This document shows positions 14,946 to 20,253 of a stretch of 20,253 nt of DNA, one piece after another (positions within the stretch are counted from its first letter, which is position 1; every line of letters starts with the position of its first letter). Under the pieces are notes generated by a model. It was not told the origin of the DNA. It saw only the letters and a list, made by a program, of their open reading frames with translations, and searched no databases. The position numbers and the translations under genes were made by a program. This DNA comes from an uncultured Clostridium sp. (GTDB lineage: Bacteria; Bacillota; Clostridia; Clostridiales; Clostridiaceae). The stretch covers positions 1 to 20,253 of the forward strand of contig NZ_CAKVKB010000060.1 of NCBI RefSeq assembly GCF_934754915.1. Direction: 5' to 3'.

Positions 14946-15890
14946 ATGGAAGAAAATTTAAATTTAGATAAAGAATTATTTGCTCCTCTGACTGATGAAG
15001 AAAAAAAGGTAGATGTTGTTGTACGACCAAGTATCAGTTATTGGAAAGATGCATGGATGAGATTAAAAAATAATAAAGTTGCACTTGTATCATTATGTGT
15101 AGCATTGCTTATAATACTATCTTCAATTGTTGTTCCTATGTGTTCAAAATATGATTATGCAACAAATGATCTTTCTATGACTAATTTAAAGCCAAGTGTT
15201 GAACATTTATTTGGAACAGATCATCTGGGAAGAGACATTTTTGTAAGAGTATTTATGGGTGCAAGGTATTCACTTACAATTGCAATAGTTGCAGCTTTTA
15301 TAAATCTTGTGATAGGAGTTTTGTATGGAGGTATTGCAGGATATTTTGGTGGAAAAGTGGATGCTGTTTTAATGAGAATAGTAGATGTAATATATTCAAT
15401 TCCATTAACTATATATGTAATAATATTTATGGCTATTTTAAATAAACCTGGTAGTAGTGGAAGCGGTCTCGGAACTATAATACTTGCACTTTCAATTTCA
15501 TACTGGATTGGAATGGCAAGAATAGTAAGAGGAGATGTTCTTCAATTAAAACAACAAGAATTTGTACTTGCATCTAAAGCTCTTGGAGCTTCAAATTTCA
15601 GGATACTAATAAGACATCTTATACCAAACTGTATAGGTTCAATAATGGTTACATTAACATTATTAATTCCTGAAGCAGTATTTACAGAAGCATTCTTAAG
15701 CTTTATAGGACTAGGACTCGTGCCACCTAAAGCATCTTTAGGAACACTTGCTAATGAAGCAATGAAAGCTATTTATACATATCCATGGCAGCTGTTATTT
15801 CCAGCTGTGATGATTTGTCTCATCATATTATCATTCAATCTTTTTGGTGATGGATTAAATGATGCTTTAGATCCTAAGAATAAGAGATAG
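14946..15890 (+). CDS. oppC: Oligopeptide ABC transporter permease OppC
   Basis: 314-residue permease, partner of OppB. The N-terminal cytoplasmic segment with SYWKDAWMRLKNNKVA precedes the first membrane helix, the OppC_N layout. GTDHLGRDIFVRVFMGARYSL is the conserved periplasm-facing segment of the family, split here only by residue numbering. The EAA loop EFVLASKALGAS begins near residue 205 and is followed by RHLIPN. It is preceded by a strong AGGAGGGG ribosome site. It is followed 12 bases later by oppD, whose ribosome site AGGAG overlaps the oppC stop codon. Confidence 0.95.
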   Translation: MEENLNLDKELFAPLTDEEKKVDVVVRPSISYWKDAWMRLKNNKVALVSLCVALLIILSSIVVPMCSKYDYATNDLSMTNLKPSVEHLFGTDHLGRDIFVRVFMGARYSLTIAIVAAFINLVIGVLYGGIAGYFGGKVDAVLMRIVDVIYSIPLTIYVIIFMAILNKPGSSGSGLGTIILALSISYWIGMARIVRGDVLQLKQQEFVLASKALGASNFRILIRHLIPNCIGSIMVTLTLLIPEAVFTEAFLSFIGLGLVPPKASLGTLANEAMKAIYTYPWQLLFPAVMICLIILSFNLFGDGLNDALDPKNKR

Positions 15891-15902
15891 GAGAAAAGAA
15901 AG

Positions 15903-16910
15903 ATGGAAAAATTATTAGAAGTAAAAGATTTACAGACTTCATTTAAAACTAATGTTGGAGAAGTAAAAGCAGTAAGAGGTGTATCTTTTCATTTGGATAA
16001 AGGAGAAGCTTTAGGTATAGTTGGAGAATCTGGATGTGGTAAGAGTGTTACAATGATGTCAATAATGAGGCTTCTTGCTGATAATGGAAAACTTACACAT
16101 GGAGAGATATATTTTGATGGAAAAGATATTTCAAATATAAAAGAATCAGCAATGGAAGGAATAAGGGGAAATGAAATAGGAATGATATTTCAGGATCCTA
16201 TGACTTCTTTAAATCCAGTATATACAATAGGAGATCAGCTTATAGAACCACTATTAAAGCATAAAAAATTAAGCAGATCTGAGGCGAAAAAGCAGGCAAT
16301 AGAAATGCTTTCATTAGTAGGAATACCAAGTCCTGAAAAGAGAATGAAACAGTATCCTCATGAATTTTCAGGTGGAATGAGACAGAGAGCTATGATAGCA
16401 ATGAGTCTTATTTGTAAGCCTAAATTAATTATTGCAGATGAACCTACAACTGCCCTTGATGTTACAATACAGGCTCAGATTCTTGATCTTATGAAAGATT
16501 TAAAGAAAAAGTTCAATACATCTATAATTTTAATAACTCATGATCTTGGTGTTGTTGCGGATCTCTGCAGCAGAATAAATGTTATGTATGGTGGAAAAGT
16601 TGTAGAGACAGGAAGCACAGAAGATATATTTTATAGAGGAAGACATCCTTATACATGGGGACTTTTGAGAAGTGTACCAAATCCTAAGGAAAATACAAAA
16701 GAAAAATTGAAACCTATAGAAGGACAACCACCAGATTTATTAAAACCTCCTGTTGGATGTGCATTTGCTGCAAGATGTGAATATGCAATGAAAATATGCA
16801 TTCAGAAACAGCCTCCATTATTTGAAAATGGAGAAAATCATAAGACAGCATGTTGGTTATGTCATGAAAATGCACCAAAGATTGAATCACCTATAAGGAG
16901 GGAAAAGTAG
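15903..16910 (+). CDS. oppD: Oligopeptide ABC transporter ATPase OppD
   Basis: 335-residue cytoplasmic ATPase. Walker A GESGCGKS is at residues 41-48, the Q-loop is in IFQDPMTSLNP, the ABC signature SGGMRQR is at 156-162, Walker B ends in D179-E180 (ADEPTTALDV), and the H-loop is in ITHDLG. The C-terminal oligopeptide-transporter domain carries cysteines C286, C292, C299, C317 and C320. In related DppD/OppD proteins an equivalent cluster binds a [4Fe-4S] centre; binding here is inferred. The gene is co-transcribed. Its stop shares one base with the oppF GTG start, so the two ATPases are translationally coupled. Confidence 0.95.
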   Translation: MEKLLEVKDLQTSFKTNVGEVKAVRGVSFHLDKGEALGIVGESGCGKSVTMMSIMRLLADNGKLTHGEIYFDGKDISNIKESAMEGIRGNEIGMIFQDPMTSLNPVYTIGDQLIEPLLKHKKLSRSEAKKQAIEMLSLVGIPSPEKRMKQYPHEFSGGMRQRAMIAMSLICKPKLIIADEPTTALDVTIQAQILDLMKDLKKKFNTSIILITHDLGVVADLCSRINVMYGGKVVETGSTEDIFYRGRHPYTWGLLRSVPNPKENTKEKLKPIEGQPPDLLKPPVGCAFAARCEYAMKICIQKQPPLFENGENHKTACWLCHENAPKIESPIRREK

Positions 16911-17890
16911 TGGAAGATAAAAAGAATGATATTATTTTAGAAGTAAAAGATTTATGTAAGTACTTCCCTGCTAAAAAAGGAATATTTAAAGGAAGAAGTT
17001 ATGTAAAAGCTGTAGATAAAGTTTCATTTACATTAAAAAGAGGAGAAACTTTGGGACTTGTAGGTGAATCAGGATGCGGAAAAACAACTACAGGAAGAAC
17101 TATATTAAAACTTTATGAACCAACAAGTGGACAGATAATTTTTAATGGAAAAGATATCACAAAATATTCAAATAAAGAAATGGTTACTTTAAGAAAGAAA
17201 ATGCAGATGATATTTCAGGATCCATATGCTTCATTAGATCCAAGAATGACTGTTGGAGATATTATTGGAGAAGCTATTGATATACATAAACTTCTTACAG
17301 GGGAAGCAAGGACTGAGAGAATAAGAAGCCTTTTATCAAAAGTAGGACTTATGAGTGACCATATTAACAGATATCCTCATGAGTTTTCTGGGGGACAGAG
17401 GCAGAGAATAGGTATAGCTAGAGCCTTAGCTGTTGAACCTGATTTTATAGTGTGTGATGAACCTATTTCAGCACTTGATGTTTCTATACAGGCACAAGTA
17501 ATCAATATGCTTGAAGAATTACAGGAAGAGCTTGGGTTGACATATTTATTTATAGCTCATGATTTATCTATGGTTAAGCATATATCAACTCATATTGGTG
17601 TTATGTATCTTGGACAGATGGTTGAAAAAGGTGAAAGTAATGAAGTATATGATAATCCAAAGCATCCATATACTCAGGCACTTCTATCTGCAGTACCAAT
17701 TCCAGATCCTGAAGTTGCAAAAAACAGTCAGAGAATAGTTCTTGAAGGAGATATTCCATCACCTATAGATCCACCACCAGGATGTAGATTTAAGGGAAGA
17801 TGTAAATGCGCAAAACAGATATGTTCTGAAAAAGAACCTGTTCTTAAGGAAGTGGAGCCAGGACATTTTGTAGCCTGTCATTTATATTAA
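16910..17890 (+). CDS. oppF: Oligopeptide ABC transporter ATPase OppF
   Basis: 326-residue second ATPase of the transporter. Walker A GESGCGKTT is at residues 52-60, the Q-loop is in IFQDPYASLDP, signature SGGQRQR is at 160-166, Walker B ends in D183-E184 (CDEPISALDV), and the H-loop is in IAHDLS. The C-terminus has cysteines C292, C298, C300, C305 and C323, the pattern proposed to bind an iron-sulfur cluster. The GTG at 16910 overlaps the oppD stop by one base, after an AAGGAG at 16895-16900. A 239-base gap with no strong terminator separates it from oppA. Confidence 0.95.
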   Translation: MEDKKNDIILEVKDLCKYFPAKKGIFKGRSYVKAVDKVSFTLKRGETLGLVGESGCGKTTTGRTILKLYEPTSGQIIFNGKDITKYSNKEMVTLRKKMQMIFQDPYASLDPRMTVGDIIGEAIDIHKLLTGEARTERIRSLLSKVGLMSDHINRYPHEFSGGQRQRIGIARALAVEPDFIVCDEPISALDVSIQAQVINMLEELQEELGLTYLFIAHDLSMVKHISTHIGVMYLGQMVEKGESNEVYDNPKHPYTQALLSAVPIPDPEVAKNSQRIVLEGDIPSPIDPPPGCRFKGRCKCAKQICSEKEPVLKEVEPGHFVACHLY

Positions 17891-18129
17891 AAAAATAAAT
17901 TTACTAAGTTTTTAATAATAAATCTTTCGCTGATAAAAGATATATGTTTTAATAGTAAAAATATATAATTTTGTAAAATGTCTATAATTCAGAGGAGTAA
18001 TAATAAATGCTTCATAATTGATTATCAATTGTGTATTGCTAGTTGGAATATATAGATAAAAAAGCAATAAATCTCATTAGTAGAGTTTTATATTATATTT
18101 AATTATCAACCAAATAAGGGGGAAAATAT
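17891..18129 (+). other. oppF-oppA intergenic region
   Basis: There is no gene here and no convincing U-tailed terminator. It contains a dyad AATTGAT/ATCAATT (18016-18030, 1-base centre). It also has two TATAAT hexamers (17964-17969 and 17983-17988) without good -35 boxes. A GAGGAG ribosome-site-like sequence precedes a four-codon ATG frame at 18007-18021. It may host a secondary oppA promoter or an mRNA processing or stability element that raises receptor level over the rest of the operon. Confidence 0.4.
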
Positions 18130-19797
18130 ATGAAGACAAAAAAAATAAAAAAGATCTGTTCTGTTATTTTGGCAGCAGCTCTTGGAATTTCAGTTCTTAC
18201 TGGATGTGGAAGTTCTAATAATTCAGGTACTACAGGAACATCTAGTTCAGCAGGAGCACAGGAAATCACTTTTAATTTAGGGACAGATATAAAAACTTTG
18301 GATCCTGCTTTAAATCAGGCAGTTGACAGTGGTATTTTAATTGCCAATTTATTTGAAGGACTTTACAAGTTAGACGAAAATCAAAAAGCAATTCCAGGAA
18401 TTGCAGAGAGCTGTGATGTTTCTGATGATGGGATAGTTTATACATTCCATTTAAGAAAAGATGCTAAATGGACAAATGGAAATCCAGTTACAGCAGGAGA
18501 TTTTGAATATGCATGGAAGAGAGTAATGAATCCAGATACAGCTGCTGAATATGCATATCAGATGGAATATATAAAAGGAGCAGCAGAATATACAGCTGGA
18601 ACAGGTTCTGTTGACGAAGTTGGAGTTAAAGCATTAGATGATAATACATTAGAAGTAACATTAACATCACCATGTGCTTATTTCTTAGAATTAACATCAT
18701 TCCCTTGCTATTTCCCAGTAGAACAGAAAACTGTTGAAGGAAATGAACAATGGGCTAATAGTACTGAAAGCTATATAAGCAATGGTCCTTTTAAGCTTGC
18801 AGATTATAAGATTAAAGATCAAATTATATTAGAAAAGAATGAAAATTACTATGGAAAAGATTCTGTAAAACTTGATAAAGTTAATGTTAAATTTGTTGCA
18901 GATGAAACTTCAGCATGGGCAAGTTATACAACTGGACAATTTGATATGGTTTATGTAGTACCACAATCAGAAATACAAAAAGCTGTAGAAGATGGAACTG
19001 CACAAATATATCCATTCTTAAGTAATTTATATTTATCAATAAATATGACTGACAGTGTTCAAGGAATTGATCCAGAAGCAGCAAAAGCATTAAGTGATCC
19101 TAAGGTTAGAAAAGCAATGAACCTTGCTATAGATAGGGATTCATTAGTTGAAAATGTTAAAAAAGGTGGACAAATTGCAGCAAATGGTTTTGTACCTACA
19201 GGAATAACAGGACCTGATGGAGAAGACTTTGCATCAAAGGAATACTTCCCATCAAAAGGTAATGTTGAAGAAGCTAAAAAATTATTATCTGAAGCAGGAT
19301 ATCCAGATGGACAAGGGTTCCCATCAGTAGTTCTTCTTTACAATCCTGAAAAAGGAAATGGACCAGTTATGCAGGCTATACAAGATATGTGGAAGACAAA
19401 TTTAGGTATAGATGTACAGCTTCAAAGCCAAGAATGGAAAGTGTTTATAGCAACAAGAAATGATAAGAATTATGAAGTTGCAAGAGATGGATGGGGTGCT
19501 GATTATGTTGATCCTATGACATTCTTAGACATATTCCAATCAACATCAGGACAAAACAATACTGGATATAATAATCCAGAATATGATAAGGTTATTGCTG
19601 AGGCAAGAGCTGAACAGGATGCATCAAAGAGATTTGAATTATTAAGACAGGCAGAAGATATGTTAATGGAAGATATGCCAGTAATTCCTTTATACTATGA
19701 TACAGTACCTATGGGAGTTAAAAGCTATGTAAAAGGCCTTAATGTATCACCATTAGGATATATATACTTTGATAAAGCATATATTGAAGGAAAATAG
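18130..19797 (+). CDS. oppA: Oligopeptide-binding lipoprotein OppA
   Basis: 555-residue extracytoplasmic receptor of the transporter (SBP_bac_5 family). A basic start MKTKKIKK and a hydrophobic core end in the lipobox LTGC, with C26 as the predicted acylated cysteine. A Ser/Gly/Thr-rich linker follows. The mature part opens with FNLGTDIKTLDPALNQ and later has YTFHLRKDAKWTNGNPVTAGDF and KVRKAMNLAIDRD, all characteristic of OppA-type receptors. Normal length. The ATG is preceded by AAGGGGGA. It is the last operon gene and is closed by a terminator. Peptide import for nutrition is the default role; some family members bind signalling peptides, which cannot be judged here. Confidence 0.95.
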   Translation: MKTKKIKKICSVILAAALGISVLTGCGSSNNSGTTGTSSSAGAQEITFNLGTDIKTLDPALNQAVDSGILIANLFEGLYKLDENQKAIPGIAESCDVSDDGIVYTFHLRKDAKWTNGNPVTAGDFEYAWKRVMNPDTAAEYAYQMEYIKGAAEYTAGTGSVDEVGVKALDDNTLEVTLTSPCAYFLELTSFPCYFPVEQKTVEGNEQWANSTESYISNGPFKLADYKIKDQIILEKNENYYGKDSVKLDKVNVKFVADETSAWASYTTGQFDMVYVVPQSEIQKAVEDGTAQIYPFLSNLYLSINMTDSVQGIDPEAAKALSDPKVRKAMNLAIDRDSLVENVKKGGQIAANGFVPTGITGPDGEDFASKEYFPSKGNVEEAKKLLSEAGYPDGQGFPSVVLLYNPEKGNGPVMQAIQDMWKTNLGIDVQLQSQEWKVFIATRNDKNYEVARDGWGADYVDPMTFLDIFQSTSGQNNTGYNNPEYDKVIAEARAEQDASKRFELLRQAEDMLMEDMPVIPLYYDTVPMGVKSYVKGLNVSPLGYIYFDKAYIEGK

Positions 19798-19829
19798 TTA
19801 TACTAATTTAGGTTAAATTAATGAATGAT

Positions 19830-19871
19830 AAGCTATAACACAATATTTATTTTTGTGTTATAGCTTTATTT
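19830..19871 (+). terminator. Terminator after oppA
   Basis: Perfect 14-bp arms AAGCTATAACACAA (19830-19843) and TTGTGTTATAGCTT (19853-19866), followed by TATTT. This closes the opp operon. Confidence 0.88.
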
Positions 19872-19970
19872 GTGTTTGGAGGGAATAAAAATATGTTTAT
19901 ATAGTGTAATCAGAGTTAAAAACATATATACTTGTTTTCTTAATAAAATATATTTTTAAACGCTTAAAAT

Positions 19971-19986
19971 GGAACTGATATCATAT
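19971..19986 (+). repeat. Operator-like direct repeat, copy 1
   Basis: GGAACTGATATCATAT matches 15 of 16 bases of a second copy 108 bases downstream. It contains the palindrome TGATATCA. It is probably a binding site for a regulator of whatever is transcribed from the right-edge promoter. Confidence 0.5.
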
Positions 19987-20063
19987 TTAAATATGTTTTG
20001 ATAATCATTTAATAACTGTAGCTATGTACAATAGAACATAAAAGGCAAAGTTTACAAAATATA

Positions 20064-20092
20064 TTGACATATTTTTGCGGAACTGGTATCAT
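20064..20092 (+). promoter_or_regulatory. Promoter at the right edge
   Basis: Perfect -35 TTGACA (20064-20069) and -10 TATCAT (20087-20092) with 17-base spacing. The -10 lies inside the second operator-like repeat, and a cre-like site directly follows. Confidence 0.6.
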
Positions 20093-20094
20093 AT
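20079..20094 (+). repeat. Operator-like direct repeat, copy 2
   Basis: GGAACTGGTATCATAT overlaps the -10 of the right-edge promoter and differs by one base from copy 1 at 19971. Its position suits repression by steric block. Confidence 0.5.
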
Positions 20095-20098
20095 ATCT

Positions 20099-20116
20099 TA
20101 TAGAAACGATTACATG
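20099..20116 (+). promoter_or_regulatory. Candidate cre (CcpA) site
   Basis: TAGAAACGATTACAT fits the cre consensus apart from the G of the leading TG and one flanking position. It lies just downstream of the -10, a typical position for catabolite repression of sugar genes. Confidence 0.45.
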
Positions 20117-20136
20117 AGTGATAAGGGGGAAACTTT

Positions 20137-20190
20137 ATGAAAGAAAAGATAGTAGCAGAAGAGATTTTAAAGTATGTTGGAGGCTTTTAA
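20137..20190 (+). pseudogene. Truncated PTS EIIB N-terminus (17 codons)
   Basis: The ATG follows AAGGGGGA at a normal distance. The encoded MKEKIVAEEILKYVGGF resembles the opening helix of glucose/beta-glucoside-type PTS EIIB domains, where A-x-E/K-I-L-x-x-V-G-G is followed by N-I-x-x-x-x-H-C-A-T-R-L-R. Here a TAA follows at once, and none of the three frames downstream continues the domain or shows the phosphorylated cysteine region. The upstream control elements are intact. It is most simply a gene start left by a deletion or rearrangement; a leader peptide is the alternative. Confidence 0.5.
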
Positions 20191-20237
20191 CAGTTAAAAA
20201 TAATCTATACAAATCTATAAAAATATATTTGTATTTA

Positions 20238-20246
20238 TGATATAAT
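20238..20246 (+). promoter_or_regulatory. Extended -10 promoter reading out of the window
   Basis: TGATATAAT is an extended -10 with perfect TATAAT (20241-20246) close to the right edge. No clear -35 is visible. Nearby, AATCTATA occurs twice, 10 bases apart (20202-20209 and 20212-20219). It probably drives a gene beyond the window. Confidence 0.35.
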
Positions 20247-20253
20247 CTTATTG

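Noticed and set aside
17924..17942. Possible oppF terminator ATCTTT/AAAGAT
   Set aside because: The stem is only 6 AT-rich base pairs with no U tract, too weak to call.
1..20253. Search for CRISPR arrays, IS ends, att sites, tRNA or rRNA genes and a defence or biosynthetic cluster
   Set aside because: No spaced direct repeats, transposase-like frames, cloverleaf-type sequences or phage modules were seen. The gene content is housekeeping, lysine synthesis and peptide transport.

Overview
The window is very AT-rich with short intergenic spacers, strong GGAGG-type ribosome binding sites and several TTG or GTG starts. It also carries a T-box-regulated tRNA synthetase gene, a sporulation-type polysaccharide deacetylase, a DUF4364 protein and the acetylase (DapH/PatA) branch of diaminopimelate synthesis. 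Together these point to a spore-forming low-GC Firmicute, most likely Clostridium sensu stricto. This placement is inferred from gene content and sequence style. No marker gene here fixes the species.

Layout, left to right. Positions 1-49 hold the probable tail of an upstream gene. A sigma-A promoter then drives a valine T-box leader and valS, which ends in a strong terminator. Next comes a monocistronic TerC-family membrane protein, then folC with its own promoter. folC is followed closely by a 640-residue unrecognised helical protein whose C-terminus resembles a HIRAN domain. A perfect bidirectional hairpin separates that gene from a small convergent TSCPD-domain protein. Then come a YncE-like beta-propeller (+), a DUF4364 protein (-), a PdaB-like deacetylase (+) and a tandem-OB-fold SSB-like protein (+) with its own promoter. 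Another bidirectional terminator precedes dapH (-), which is divergent from patA (+). After a long AT-rich leader comes a complete oligopeptide ABC transporter in the order oppB-oppC-oppD-oppF-oppA. The last 450 bases hold an apparently full control region (promoter, cre-like site, repeated operator-like motif, ribosome binding site). It leads only into a 17-codon fragment resembling the N-terminus of a PTS EIIB domain.

How the genes relate: dapH and patA encode two successive steps of meso-diaminopimelate/lysine synthesis and face each other across one regulatory spacer. The opp genes form one import system: lipoprotein receptor, two permeases and two ATPases. valS, folC and the SSB-like gene are housekeeping-type. 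The others are single genes with little contextual link.

I found no CRISPR array, IS element, phage module, rRNA or tRNA gene. Most of the window is ordinary chromosomal core. I see no convincing undescribed multi-gene system. The items most worth a second look are the HIRAN-like helical protein, the two-OB SSB-like protein, the four-cysteine TSCPD protein and the promoter-plus-stub at the right edge.
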